NCBI GenBank assembly: GCA_951812805.1
Contig: CATOSZ010000001.1
Span: forward strand, 1,302,001-1,366,000
Length of the DNA stretch: 64,000 nt
Direction of reading: 5' to 3'
Source of the DNA: an uncultured Alphaproteobacteria bacterium
GTDB lineage: Bacteria; Pseudomonadota; Alphaproteobacteria; GCA-2731375
Shown piece by piece: positions 1-9,340 of this stretch. The translations under genes and the position numbers were made by a program. Position 1 is the first letter of the stretch. Every line of letters begins with the position of its first letter. Below the pieces are notes generated by a model. It did not search any database and was not told the DNA's origin. It was given only the letters and a program-made list of their open reading frames with translations.

Positions 1-2
1 TG

Positions 3-470
3 TTTGCCGCCGCCCGGGACATGGCGCCGGCCGACATGGGGCAATTCAGAACCGGCATCGCGGACGCGGGCGTCGTCTCCGTGCGCGAGATCCAGCTTTC
101 CGGCTTCCAGGTGCCTGAAGTGCTATCGCGATACAATGGCGGGCTGATCCTACAGGACACGGACCGGGACGGCCGCCTGACGCCCGGGCGCGACCGGATC
201 ATCGGCGGCGTTCTCGGCAAGGGCCCGCCGGGCGCATCCGGCATGCTGGTTCGCAGCTCGCGTTTCCATGGCGCCGCACATTTCTCCCGGCCCTCCACCG
301 CCTATCACGAGAAATTCGGCGCCATCTTCGGCGGCAGTGTCGCCCTGCTGGAATTCACCGCCGGCAACAAACCCGGCCTCTACCGGCCGACGTTCGCCCT
401 GCTGAGCGATCCCGACGATCCCGCCAGCCCCGACGGCGCGCGAGTGACCTATACGATCCGGGTCCGGTAG
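3..470 (+). CDS. C-terminal part of an uncharacterised secreted-type protein (5' end outside window)
   Basis: The reading frame is open from the first bases of the window to a TAG at 468-470, so the gene starts upstream of position 1. The visible 155 or so codons align along their length with the C-terminal half of the split gene that follows (6932-7391). Shared blocks are 'RYNGGLI.QD', an acidic D-x-D-x-DG-x-L loop that resembles an EF-hand or dockerin-type calcium loop, 'FGGSVALL.FTAG', 'KPGLYRPT.ALLS' and a final 'YTI.V'. The two are therefore tandem paralogues about 100 bp apart. I do not recognise the family. From the paralogue, an exported protein is expected. The calcium-binding idea rests only on the loop pattern. 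Confidence 0.7.
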   Translation, partial: FAAARDMAPADMGQFRTGIADAGVVSVREIQLSGFQVPEVLSRYNGGLILQDTDRDGRLTPGRDRIIGGVLGKGPPGASGMLVRSSRFHGAAHFSRPSTAYHEKFGAIFGGSVALLEFTAGNKPGLYRPTFALLSDPDDPASPDGARVTYTIRVR

Positions 471-1384
471 CGAAGAAGTGAACTTGTGAACATCATCACT
501 TTAGTGTCATCATGATATGGTGCCTTCCGGTATCGCCTTAGGGATCGAGGCGAGTCGCAGTCCTGGGAGGGAGAGATTATGCACCGTATCATCACGGGCC
601 TTGCGATCGGGGCCCTGTTCGCCACTTCACCCGCATCCGCCGATGGGATCGTCGCGAAGATCGTCAACTCGCCGCTTTCGGCCGCCGGCCTGGTGAGCGG
701 TGCGCCCACCGGCATCAACATCTATTTGCAGAACGACGCGGCGCTCGGCATCGCCTTCATGGACCCGAACGTCGTCGGCCACGGTATCGCGGCCGGCGGG
801 CGCGTCGAGATCGAGATGGGACCGGGCTTCGAGCGGATCGCCGACGTGCCGCTGGTGCAGAAAACCATCATGGTCGTCACCGGCGCACCGCAGCAGGGCA
901 TGCCCGGCAAGGCGGTCGGCTACAAGGTCGGCGAAGGCGCCAGCCCCAACATCTACACCCTGACGGCGACCAAGGACGGCGGCCTGCCGGCGGAAAGCCT
1001 GATGACCCCGGCGCCCGGCGCCAAGGGCGATCCCGTACGCCAGCGCGGCATCAAGGTCTTCCACGTCGGTCTCCTGCAAAGCGCCTTCCGCAATACGGGC
1101 GACAGGGGCACGATCACGGTCCGCTTCCTCGACGGCACCGGCAAGGTGACGGCATCGGGCAGCGCCTCGGTCGATTTCCTGAAAAGCGCGGTGCCGCAGA
1201 TCCAGCCGAACAACTTCCCGGACCGCCAGCGCAACCACAATTGGCAGATGGCCTCATCGGGCCAGACGCTGGGCCGCGACCCGGGCACGCTGTCGCTGCC
1301 GATCATGCTTTATGGTGTCAATCAGCATTTAATTCTGACCCCCTATCGGCGTGCAAAATTGACCCCCCCCCTTGCTTCGACGGA

Positions 1385-1491
1385 GGTTGTCCCGGTAGTC
1401 CACGGGAGGGCCCCGCGCGGCTTCGTGTAGCGCTTTGCGTTACGCGGAGCGAAGCCGCGTGGGAGGGGCCTGTGGGCCCACCGGGACAACC
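1385..1491. repeat. 107-bp imperfect palindrome inside IS21-A (copy 1)
   Basis: The arms begin GGTTGTCCCGGT and end ACCGGGACAACC, with further pairing inward (CACGCGGCTTCG against CGAAGCCGCG). The same block occurs in the other two IS21-A copies at 35405-35511 and 54046-54152. It resembles a small hairpin or MITE-type element that was picked up by IS21-A before the IS spread. It is not needed to explain any gene. Confidence 0.7.
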
Positions 1492-1660
1492 GGGCCGGCG
1501 GCGGAACGTGGGGATCAGGTGGGGTTCTTGAAGTGGCAATGAGCTTTTGAAGTAGTGTCCAGACTGTTCTGCAAGTTTGTCATGGCTGCCGATGAGGGCC
1601 ACCGGCATGCCTGGCGCGGAGATTTCGATTGCTCGGAGCGCCAGGCATGCCGAGCCGCCG

Positions 1661-1789
1661 TCAGGCGGCTTTCTGGATGCGTTCGCTTTTGCTCTCCTTG
1701 AGATGGATCATGTTGAGCTAGCGGTTGGCATCCAGCCAGTCCTCATGGATTTCGATCGCGAGAGCCCGGACCAGCCGGAGGCAGCTCAT
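1661..1789 (-). pseudogene. Relic resembling the C-terminus of an IS256-type transposase (IS21-A copy 1)
   Basis: Read on the minus strand, 42 codons give Cys-Leu-Arg-Leu-Val-Arg-Ala-Leu...Glu-Asp-Trp-Leu-Asp-Ala-Asn-Arg, then TAG, then Leu-Asn-Met and a Lys/Glu-rich tail ending at a TGA. From memory this looks like the end of mutator/IS256-type transposases, where a Tyr codon stands at the TAG position. No start codon, catalytic residues or remaining body of such a gene is present. The family match is recalled, not searched. Confidence 0.45.
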
Positions 1790-1884
1790 CCACCCCATCG
1801 GCCCGGACTTGTGCCCCAGCTACGAAACCCCTTTTGCAGAACAATCTGTACAGGACCCGTTTTGATTTGCCCGCCTTTGCGATG

Positions 1885-1933
1885 AAAGCCCCCAGGCTGA
1901 TTGGCTCCATATAGCGGATCAGCCTGGGGCTTT
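1885..1933 (-). terminator. Rho-independent-type terminator after istB of IS21-A (copy 1)
   Basis: A 13-15 bp GC-rich stem (AAGCCCCAGGCTGAT paired with ATCAGCCTGGGGGCTT) has a 16-base loop and ends in TTT, starting 14 bp after the istB stop. The same structure follows istB in copies 2 and 3. Confidence 0.75.
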
Positions 1934-2260
1934 GCTTACAGGGCGGCTACTTTTGTCGTCGCTGTTTGCTTTGTGCGAAGCGGTAAGACATGTTGCCTGT
2001 TTCGATGATTGCGCAGTGATGCGTTACACGATCCAGCAACGCGGTTGTCATTTTTGCATCTCCGAAGACGGAGACCCATTCCCCGAACTGCGCGTTTCGG
2101 AAAGTCCCGGACACCGATTACGGAAAGTCCTGGCCAGAGATTTCAGTAAGTCGCGGCCAGTGATTCCGGAAAGTCCCGGACAGCATCACGGGGCGATCTG
2201 AGTTCAGCTTTCGGGTGCGCCGTCTCGGCGTCTACCTCTTGGCTTTTGCCGGGAGGGGAC

Positions 2261-3814
2261 ATGCCCAGACGGAAGCAGACGAGACGAACGACGGTGAGAG
2301 ATGCACGAACGATCCTGCGGCTGACGCATGACCAAGGCCTCTCGGCGCGAGAGGTGGCGGAACGGCTGAAGGTCTCCAAGACGACAGTGTCGACCTATTT
2401 GCTGCGGGCCCGCGAGGTCGGCCTTACCGCCTGGCCGCTGCCGGCGGAATACGAGGACGACGCGGTCCTGCAAGAGACGCTGTTCCGCCGCATGGGCCGG
2501 CCCCCGCGCGACAGGTGCGAGCCGCACTGGCCGACGGTCGCGGCCGAGCTGAAGCGCAAGGGGGTGACGCTGACCCTGCTCTGGCAGGAATACCGCGCCT
2601 CACATCCCGATGGCTACGGCTACACCTGGTTCTGCGAAGCCTTCACGGCGTTCAAGCGGCGCACCGGCGCCACCTGGCGCAACCGCCACGAGGCCGGTGC
2701 GGTCATGCAGACCGATTATGCCGGCCAGACGGTGGACATCGTCGACCCCGAGACCGGCGAGGTGCACGACGCGCAGATCTTCGTCGCCGTGCTGGGCGCT
2801 TCCTCGCTCACCTTCGCCACCGCCAGCCTGACCCAGCGCCTGCCCGACTGGGTCGCCGGACAATGCCGGGCGCTCGCCTACTTCGGCGGCGTGCCCAAGA
2901 GCATCGTCTGCGATAACCTCAAGGCCGGCGTCGCCAAGCCGCTCTGGTTCGAGCCGACCCTCAACCCGACCTTCGCCGCGCTCGCCGAGCACTACGACAC
3001 CACCGTCCTGCCGACCCGGGTCCGCAAGCCGCGCGACAAGGCCAAGGTCGAAGTCGCCGTCCAGGTCGTCGAGCGCTGGATCCTGGCAAGACTGCGCAAT
3101 ACGCGCTTCTTCTCCCTCGACCAGCTCAACCGGGCGATCCGCGACCTCCTCGAGGAGCTCAACGAGCGGCCCATGCGCAACCTTGGAAAGAGCCGGCGCC
3201 AGATGTTCGAGGCCATCGAGCGCGAGGCCCTGGCACCCCTGCCGACGACGCCCTTCGAATATGCCGAATGGAAGACCGCCAAGGTCCATTCCGACTATCA
3301 CGTCGACGTCGAGCGCAGCTTCTACTCCGTGCCGCACGGCCTGATCGGCCGCAAGGTCCAAGTCCGGCTCACTCACCGCACGGTCGAGATCTTCCACAAC
3401 CACAAGCGCGTCGCCAGCCATCTCCGCCGCTCACCGCATGGCGGCCATGCCACGATCCCGGCCCACATGCCCAAGGCGCACCAGCGCTATGCCGAGCGAA
3501 CGCCACAAAGCCTGATCGACCAGGCCAGCCGCATCGGCCCCAACGCCGCCCTCCTGGTCGAGCGGATGATCCGCGATCGGCCCCATCCCGAGCAAGGCTA
3601 TCGCAGCGCCATGGGCGTCTTGTCGCTCGCCCGCCGATACGAACCGGAACGCGTCGAGGCCGCCTGCGCACGCGCGCTCACCATCAACACGACCAGCTAC
3701 TCATCGCTCGCCGCCATCCTCAAGTCCGGCCTCGATCGCACACGCCCCGAGCGCGAACCGCTTCTGCCGCTGCCGCCACACACCAACATCCGCGGCCCCG
3801 GCTACTACCGATAA
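2261..3814 (+). CDS. istA: IS21-family transposase IstA (IS21-B copy 1)
   Basis: This DDE recombinase of about 517 residues catalyses movement of IS21-B. An N-terminal helix-turn-helix (residues about 10-55, '[17 protein letters not shown]') should bind the terminal repeats. The rve-type core shows Asp in 'MQTDYAG', Asp in 'VCDNLKAG' and Glu in 'AKVEVAVQ', in the right order. ATG 2261 is preferred over the in-frame TTG at 2246 because a GGGAGGGG site lies just upstream of it. istB follows after 17 bp. The gene is full length and the protein is identical to that of the copy at 39277-40830. Confidence 0.95.
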   Translation: MPRRKQTRRTTVRDARTILRLTHDQGLSAREVAERLKVSKTTVSTYLLRAREVGLTAWPLPAEYEDDAVLQETLFRRMGRPPRDRCEPHWPTVAAELKRKGVTLTLLWQEYRASHPDGYGYTWFCEAFTAFKRRTGATWRNRHEAGAVMQTDYAGQTVDIVDPETGEVHDAQIFVAVLGASSLTFATASLTQRLPDWVAGQCRALAYFGGVPKSIVCDNLKAGVAKPLWFEPTLNPTFAALAEHYDTTVLPTRVRKPRDKAKVEVAVQVVERWILARLRNTRFFSLDQLNRAIRDLLEELNERPMRNLGKSRRQMFEAIEREALAPLPTTPFEYAEWKTAKVHSDYHVDVERSFYSVPHGLIGRKVQVRLTHRTVEIFHNHKRVASHLRRSPHGGHATIPAHMPKAHQRYAERTPQSLIDQASRIGPNAALLVERMIRDRPHPEQGYRSAMGVLSLARRYEPERVEAACARALTINTTSYSSLAAILKSGLDRTRPEREPLLPLPPHTNIRGPGYYR

Positions 3815-3831
3815 CCAGGAGAAGACACCTC

Positions 3832-4608
3832 ATGCTGACACACCCGACCCTCGACCAGATGCAGGCCCTCGGCTTCAAGGGCATGGCAGAGGCTTACCGC
3901 GACATGGCCGAGCGAGGCCAATCATCGGAATTGAACCGCGAGGACTGGCTCGCCCTCATGCTCGACCGCGAGGCCGCCACCCGCGCCGACAAGCGCCTCG
4001 CCAACCGCCTCAGACAGGCCAGGCTACGCTTCCCCGAGGCCTGCATCGAGGACATCGACTTCGCCGCCGAACGAGGCCTCGACCGCCGCGCCGTCCTCTC
4101 TCTCGCCCAGGGCGTCTGGCTCAAGGCACACGAGAACCTCATCGTCACCGGCCAGACCGGAACCGGCAAGACATGGCTCGCCTGTGCCATCGCCCATCAG
4201 GCCGCCAGGCTCGATCATTCCGTCCTCTACGTCCGCATGCCCAGGCTCTTCGAGGACCTCGCCATGGCCCGCCTCGACGGCCGGCTGCCCCGCCTGATCG
4301 ACCGCCTCGCCCGGGTCCAGCTGCTCGTCCTCGACGACTGGGGAACCCATGGCCTGACCGACCGCCAGCGCCTCGATCTCCTGGAAATCTGCGAGGAACG
4401 ATACCACCGACGCTCAACCCTCATCACCGCGCAGATCCCCGTGACCGCCTGGCACGACCTGATCGGCGAGGCCACCATCGCCGACGCCATCCTCGACCGC
4501 GTCATCCACAACGCCCACCGCATCGGCTTGAAAGGCGACAGCATGCGAAAGAAGAAATCGACGACCGACTTGACCCAGCCAACCACAACGGAAAACAATC
4601 CCGACTGA
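3832..4608 (+). CDS. istB: IS21-family ATP-binding helper IstB (IS21-B copy 1)
   Basis: A 258-residue AAA+/DnaC-like ATPase that assists IstA in target capture. Walker A is 'GQTGTGKTW' (about residue 106) and Walker B 'LLVLDDWG' (about residue 165). The start at 3832 has 'ccaggaga' 8-9 bp upstream. It is co-transcribed with istA and intact. Confidence 0.95.
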   Translation: MLTHPTLDQMQALGFKGMAEAYRDMAERGQSSELNREDWLALMLDREAATRADKRLANRLRQARLRFPEACIEDIDFAAERGLDRRAVLSLAQGVWLKAHENLIVTGQTGTGKTWLACAIAHQAARLDHSVLYVRMPRLFEDLAMARLDGRLPRLIDRLARVQLLVLDDWGTHGLTDRQRLDLLEICEERYHRRSTLITAQIPVTAWHDLIGEATIADAILDRVIHNAHRIGLKGDSMRKKKSTTDLTQPTTTENNPD

Positions 4609-5307
4609 CGGCAACAAGGCACCCGAAGCCAAACTCCCGGAACCGGCCGGGACTTTATGAAATCGGTGGCCAGGACTTACTGAAACCGCCGTCCGGAACT
4701 ACCGAAATCCGCACGCCGAACTCCAGATTGGTGGTGATGATGACGCTGGTCTTCTCATAGAGTTTGCTGATCAGGTGGAACAAGAGCGCACCGCCGGATT
4801 TGGGGAATGGGATATAGCCCAGTTCGTCGATGATGACGCAATCCATGGCCGTCAGTTGCCGGATGATCTTGCCGGCGTTGCCTTCGGCCTGTTCCTTGAT
4901 CAGCGCATTGATCAGATCGACGGCGTTGAAGAAACGGACCTTCTTTCCCTGATTGATCAACAGCGTCCCCAGAGCAATGGCGATGTGGGTTTTGCCCGTA
5001 CCGGTTCCGCCCACCAGAATGAGGTTGTGGGCCTCCTGGGTGAACTGCCCTGAGCAGAAGGGGTCGATTTGCGCTTGGGTGACGGCGGCTAGGCCGTAAT
5101 CGAAAGTGGCGAAGTCCTTATGGTGGGGGAACTTCGAGGCCCGCATTTGGTGCTGGATAGAGCGCACCCGGCGCTCTACAGTCTCGGCGTCGATCAGTTG
5201 CTTTATCGCAGTGGTCAGACTTGGCGGCTTGCGCGCGGCCAGCAAAGCTTCGGCGCAAGCCGCCATTCCATACAGCCTCAGGGCGATCAGTTGGTCTATC
5301 AAAGCTT

Positions 5308-6816
5308 TCATGCGACGGCCTCCCCGGCAACGCACAGCGTCTCATAGCGCTTGCAGTCCGCTTCGGGCCGCAAGGTCAGTTGCGGATAGGCGTGGCTCTC
5401 GCCCCATGGCGCGATGACCGGCTCCACCAGTTGGTTGATCAGATTGATGATGGCCGGAAGGCGCAGCGTGTTCTGCTCCACGGCCAGTTCACAGGCTATC
5501 TCGACCACCTCGATCCCGTGATCCTGGGCCAGCAGGAGCAGATCGACAAACTCCCGGTCCCCGCCTTTGCCGGCCATGTAATGCGCCCTGACCCGGTGCA
5601 TCGCCTCAGGCAATTGCCAACCCACAAAGGGCGCGCCATCTCTCAGCGCGCCGGGCTTGCGGTCGAGTAGGGGCAGGTAATGCCAGGGCTCGAAATAGCT
5701 GGCGTTGCGGGTAAAGCGGCGCTTGTGCTCGGCAATCACATTCTGCCCTGACACAACCACGATCCGGTCCGCATAGGCGCGCAGAGAGACAAGCTCCCCG
5801 GCGAACCGGGAGGGGACGCTATAGCGATTGGTGGCATATTGGACCAGACAGGTAGAGCGGACACGAGCGGCCTTCTCAACATAGCCGTCAAAAGCCCGGC
5901 CCAGGGGACGCAGTTCGGCGCACTCGTCTGCGAACACGTCCGAGATCTTGCGATCCGATTGTTCGGGGTGGGCGCGATTCGCCAATTCCTCGCAGCGCAG
6001 ACGCAACCAGCCGTTCAGCGCATCCAGATCGTCAAAGGCGGGCTTGGGCGCAAACAGCTGTCCCCGCAGGAACCCAACCTGGTTCTCAATCTGACCCTTC
6101 TCCCACCCCGCCGCGGGTGTGCAAGCAACCGGTTCCATCACATAGTGGTTCATCAACGCCAGAAAGCGCGGATGGAACACACGGTCCTTAGAGCGCGAAA
6201 CATAGGTTACCATCGTCTTGGGGTTGTCGATGATCACCCGGCGCGGTACGCCGCCATAGAAAGACATCGCCCGTGCAAAGGCGTCCAGCACCATCTCCTG
6301 AGATTCGCTGGGATAGGCAACAACAAAGGGCTTGCGGCTATGACATAGGCGGAAGTGGGCAACCTTTACCTTCTGCTCGACACCGCCCAGGACAGCGTAT
6401 TCCGTGCTCCAGTCAAACTGGAGCGCGTCACCTGCCGTAAAGTGCAACGGAATGAACGCATCCCCCGATCCGGCGCCAGAACGCTTCAGGTCGCGGACAA
6501 ACCTCTGAACCGTCGAGTAGGATCCGCTATAGCCTTCCGACACAAGCTGCTCATAAAGCTTCTTGGCCGTCCGGCGCTCACGGCGCGGGCGCCCCAGGTC
6601 CTGCTCAAAGAGCGCCCGAAGCCGGCTGGCGAAGCCATCGCTAAGCTTACGCCGGACGGGTGAAACGCGCCGCTGATAGCTCGGTGGATCGCCGTCCTTC
6701 AGATACTTCTTAATCGTGTTCCGCGACAAACCAGTCTGACGAGATACAGATCGGATACTCCGACCCTCCCGTAATATCCAACGTCGGATCTTCAATACGC
6801 TTTCCATCAATACCAC
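5308..6816 (-). CDS. istA: IS21-family transposase IstA (IS21-A copy 1)
   Basis: A DDE transposase of about 502 residues for IS21-A. The N-terminal helix-turn-helix contains 'SRQTGLSRNTIKKYL'. Catalytic residues are seen as Asp in 'LQFDWST', Asp in 'IIDNPKT' and Glu in 'GQIENQVG'. GTG at 6816 is chosen because GGAGG sits 9 bp upstream; an ATG nine bases further in and a GTG 18 bases earlier are alternatives. Its end overlaps the istB start (ATGA). The protein is identical to that of copy 2 and only distantly like IstA of IS21-B. Confidence 0.93.
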   Translation of the reverse strand: MVLMESVLKIRRWILREGRSIRSVSRQTGLSRNTIKKYLKDGDPPSYQRRVSPVRRKLSDGFASRLRALFEQDLGRPRRERRTAKKLYEQLVSEGYSGSYSTVQRFVRDLKRSGAGSGDAFIPLHFTAGDALQFDWSTEYAVLGGVEQKVKVAHFRLCHSRKPFVVAYPSESQEMVLDAFARAMSFYGGVPRRVIIDNPKTMVTYVSRSKDRVFHPRFLALMNHYVMEPVACTPAAGWEKGQIENQVGFLRGQLFAPKPAFDDLDALNGWLRLRCEELANRAHPEQSDRKISDVFADECAELRPLGRAFDGYVEKAARVRSTCLVQYATNRYSVPSRFAGELVSLRAYADRIVVVSGQNVIAEHKRRFTRNASYFEPWHYLPLLDRKPGALRDGAPFVGWQLPEAMHRVRAHYMAGKGGDREFVDLLLLAQDHGIEVVEIACELAVEQNTLRLPAIINLINQLVEPVIAPWGESHAYPQLTLRPEADCKRYETLCVAGEAVA

Positions 6817-7432
6817 CTGCTCTTTCCTCCGCACTGTTCCGTGCGGATGCTAGCGTTCCAGGTGGGTCAATTCTTACCGCTCATAACCCACCAAAGTGGG
6901 TCAGTTTTGCATGCCGATTCACACTTTATGGCAAGGCGAGCGACGCGCAGGCCAAGGCGGGCGACTTCAAGGCCGGCATGGCGGGTGTGGGCGTGCTGTC
7001 GACCCAGCAGTTGAAGGCCATGAAGTACGAAAAGCCAGCCTCGCTCGCCCGCTACAACGGTGGCCTGATCGTGCAGGACAGCAACGGCGACGGCCGTCTC
7101 GATCCCAAGGCGGACACCATCGTCGGCGGCGTCGTCGGCAAGGCGCCGGCCGGCGCCAAAGGGCAGGAGTTGCGCAGCCTCGAGGTCGCCGGCGCCCCGG
7201 ACCTCTCGCGGCCCTCCTCGGCCTATCACCCGAAGTTCGGCAAGATCTTCGGCGGCAGCGTCGCCCTGCTCCAATTCACCGCCGGCGACAAGCCAGGCCT
7301 CTACCGCCCGACGCTCGCGCTGCTGAGCACGCCCGGCGATCTCGCCAGCGCCGATGGCTCCAGCTACACCTACACGATCCAGGTGAAATAGACCGGGGCA
7401 CGTGCACGGCGGCCTGGTCGCGAGCCGCGCGG

Positions 7433-7642
7433 TCAGGCCGCCAGGCGCAGCGGGCTGATGGAATCGATCTCCAGCGCGAAAATCTTCGTGTCCAACACTG
7501 CGGCTACCGTGCCCTCGACAGGGGTATTGTCGTCCAGCCCGTAGCGCCGGCTCAAAGCCTCGATCGGGCGCTCGGGAAGCAACGCCTCGCATCGATGAAA
7601 GGACACTTGGACTCCCCGCGTCCGATCTCCGACAGGGTACCA
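7433..7642 (-). pseudogene. C-terminal gene remnant, function unknown
   Basis: On the minus strand about 69 codons without a start encode a natural-looking protein end. It contains 'VSFHRCEALLPERP', 'LSRRYGLDDNTPVEG' and 'VLDTKIFALEIDSIS', and stops with TGA at 7433-7435. An in-frame stop lies just upstream (7643-7645) and no longer frame continues it, so it looks like the surviving 3' end of a decayed gene. I cannot place the family with confidence. The rest of the 440-bp gap before the amidase holds only the palindrome at 7681-7763. Confidence 0.45.
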
Positions 7643-7680
7643 TCAATTTGACCGGCGCGCCGATGGCCCATGTCCGTTCC

Positions 7681-7763
7681 TGTTCAGCGTTGTCGGACGC
7701 CCGCCGAGGCGAGGTGGTTGCGTCTTTCTCGTTAGGTCGGCGGGCGTCGGACAACGCTGAACA
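7681..7763. repeat. 83-bp palindrome with 27-bp arms
   Basis: The arms TGTTCAGCGTTGTCGGACGC... and ...GTCGGACAACGCTGAACA match in 26 of 27 positions around a 29-bp centre. There is no T-run after it, so a simple terminator is not obvious. It could be a solo MITE-like element or a strong transcript hairpin between the remnant and the amidase. Confidence 0.7.
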
Positions 7764-7832
7764 CTAGCTGTCGTTGGCACCCCACCTAGATTGATACTTG
7801 GCGCTAGAGATGGACCTATTTCACATCTTGGC

Positions 7833-9230
7833 TCATCGCCACCACAACCCATCGATCCAATTCGCGACAGCCATCATGTCGGCGTCTTGGTCACGGAAGC
7901 CGAGGATTTGAAGGCCAACGGGCAAGCCGTCGACCGCAAGCCGAGGCAGTGTCACGGCAGGCGAAGCTGTCAGGGTCCAGAAGCCCTGGAATGATCGGCT
8001 GCCCGTGTGCGCCAGGCCGACAGGCGCGGGGCCGGAGGCTGTCAGAGTGACGAACCCGTCGACTTCGGCGCGAAGCGCCTCGACCTGTGCCCGGAGGGTA
8101 GATTGTCGATCCAGGGCCGCGATGTAGTCATTACGGGACAAGGCATTGGCGGCACCGAGCCGCTCGCGGAGCATATCGCTCAATTGTTCTGGCCAGCGCT
8201 GGGCGTAGTCGTTGTAGGGCCATCGCCGTTCAAAGCCCGCAATTGTCTGGGCAACGGTCAGCACCTCTTCGAGCAACTCTTCCAGCCGGGCAATGCCCGG
8301 GCTGCTGTCGCGGTCGAGAATCTCGACGCCCTGGTTGGCAATCCAATCCAGAGCGGCCTCGAACACGGCCCTCGTTGCCGCATCCACCTCGTGCCAGCTG
8401 CCGGTATAGAGGCGAGCCAGGGCCTTCGGCTTCAGCGGGTCGGGCAAGGCCTCGGGCCCGTCGAGGCCCGGATGCGGCGGCGTACCGCCTACTTGGCCGG
8501 CAATGTAGCGCGCGACCAGCCAGCTGTCGCCAAGCGTGCCGGCCAGGGTCCCAAGCGTGTCGTGGCTCAGCGATATGGGATGAATGCCGCCGATGTTGAG
8601 CGCGGCGTGGCTGGGCTTGAAGCCGTAAACGCCGCAATAGGCAGCCGGCCGCACGATGGACCCCGCCGTCTGCGTGCCGAGCGCCACGGGCACCATGCCA
8701 GCCGCCGTCGCGGCGGCGGAGCCACTGGATGATCCGCCCGGCGTGCGTGCCGGGTCGTAGGGATTGCGGGTCGGCCCGGAGGCGCCGTTTGCGAACTCGG
8801 TCGTCACGGTCTTGCCGGGGAACACGGCTCCGCCCTGACGCAGGGCGACGACGCATGCCGCGTCGCGATCCGATTGCCAGCCGGCGTAGATCGGGCTGTT
8901 CATCTGGGTCGGCATGTCGGCCGTCTCGATGATGTCCTTGATGGCAATGGGGCAACCGTCGATGGGCGAGAGTGGCGCGCCATCGGCATAGCGCGCCGTC
9001 GCAGCGTCCGCGCTCGCGCGCGCCTGCGCGAGGTTCGTGTGGACGAAGGCCTCGATTTTCGGCTCCAACGATGCCATTCGCTCGAGACATGCTTCAAGGA
9101 GCGCACGGGGCGTATCGCTGCCATTGCGAAAGTTGGCGACGACCTCGTCGAGGCCGCGGGAGCGAGGCGCACTGGGATCAAAGGGCCCAAGGGCCCCGGC
9201 TTCGGCCGACGGTATGTCCTTCTCCGCCAT
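7833..9230 (-). CDS. Amidase-signature family hydrolase
   Basis: A 465-residue cytoplasmic amidase of the Ser-cisSer-Lys family, which hydrolyses carboxamides. The whole signature is visible: the Lys in 'PIAIKDIIE' (about residue 97), the Gly/Ser-rich 'GGSSSGSAAA' holding the cis-Ser (about 168-177) and the nucleophile region 'TQTAGSIVRPA' (about 189-200). Length is normal for the family. It is not in the gatCAB operon, and it has no GatA-type context, so it is a stand-alone amidase of unknown substrate. The downstream end lies 70 bp from the palindrome at 7681-7763; upstream is the IS1182-like element. No defect is seen. Confidence 0.9.
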   Translation of the reverse strand: MAEKDIPSAEAGALGPFDPSAPRSRGLDEVVANFRNGSDTPRALLEACLERMASLEPKIEAFVHTNLAQARASADAATARYADGAPLSPIDGCPIAIKDIIETADMPTQMNSPIYAGWQSDRDAACVVALRQGGAVFPGKTVTTEFANGASGPTRNPYDPARTPGGSSSGSAAATAAGMVPVALGTQTAGSIVRPAAYCGVYGFKPSHAALNIGGIHPISLSHDTLGTLAGTLGDSWLVARYIAGQVGGTPPHPGLDGPEALPDPLKPKALARLYTGSWHEVDAATRAVFEAALDWIANQGVEILDRDSSPGIARLEELLEEVLTVAQTIAGFERRWPYNDYAQRWPEQLSDMLRERLGAANALSRNDYIAALDRQSTLRAQVEALRAEVDGFVTLTASGPAPVGLAHTGSRSFQGFWTLTASPAVTLPRLAVDGLPVGLQILGFRDQDADMMAVANWIDGLWWR

Positions 9231-9340
9231 ATTCTAGCTCCCTCAGGGTGTCAGCTGCATCAACCTCGATAAGCCGACTGTAGCCGACGTCATCGGCGGC
9301 CAGAATTGCCGCGAGCCTATGATCTATTCCCCAGCCCTAG

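Larger units (their letters stand above)
2089..4713 (+). mobile_element. IS21-B copy 1, inserted in istB of IS21-A copy 1
   Basis: A 2,625-bp element whose ends read TGCGCGTTTCGG and (complement of the right end) TGCGGATTTCGG. One end carries four units related to GATTTCAGTAAGTCC starting at 2093, 2116, 2139 and 2162, a strict 23-bp spacing. The other end has three such units. istA and istB are both intact and on the plus strand. The target hexamer ccgaac is found on both sides (2083-2088, 4716-4721), but two extra bases (cg, 4714-4715) lie between the right end and the second hexamer. Confidence 0.9.
1947..5311 (-). pseudogene. istB: istB of IS21-A copy 1, split by IS21-B (join 1947..2088, 4722..5311)
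   Basis: The ATP-binding helper protein of IS21-A starts with ATG at 5311 and overlaps the end of istA. IS21-B has entered near codon 197, after the Walker A (GGTGTGKTH) and Walker B (IIDELG) motifs. The two exon-like pieces add up to 732 bp, exactly the length of the intact istB in copy 3. A truncated product lacking the last 47 residues or so could still be made, but it is unlikely to be fully active. Confidence 0.9.
1316..6923 (-). mobile_element. IS21-A copy 1, interrupted by IS21-B
   Basis: The element begins TGTCAATCAG and ends with the complement of TGTGAATCGG, flanked by the 8-bp duplication ctttatgg. Without the inner IS21-B and its junction bases it is 2,975 bp, one base longer than copies 2 and 3. 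The extra base lies in a run of C near 1371 (nine against eight). Each end carries repeated TGACCC-type sites, as IS21-family ends usually do. istA (minus strand) is intact; istB is broken. About 630 bp between istB and the 1316 end encode nothing functional: they hold a terminator, a transposase relic and a large palindrome. Orientation is opposite to copies 2 and 3. Confidence 0.9.
579..7391 (+). pseudogene. Uncharacterised secreted protein split by IS21-A copy 1 (join 579..1315, 6932..7391)
   Basis: ATG at 579 follows a strong 'gggagggagag' ribosome site. Residues 1-21 look like a signal peptide with a cleavage site after Ala-Ser-Ala. The frame runs normally to 1315, where IS21-A begins; translation across the junction soon terminates inside the IS. 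The octamer ctttatgg (1308-1315) is repeated at 6924-6931. Deleting the IS plus one octamer joins Leu-Tyr-Gly to Lys-Ala-Ser in frame, giving a 398-residue protein that ends at 7391. The C-terminal half is paralogous to the partial gene at 3-470 and has the same DG-containing acidic loop (DSNGDGRLD). No family is recognised. A calcium-binding exported protein is an inference. As it stands the gene can make only an N-terminal fragment with an IS-encoded tail. Confidence 0.85.
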
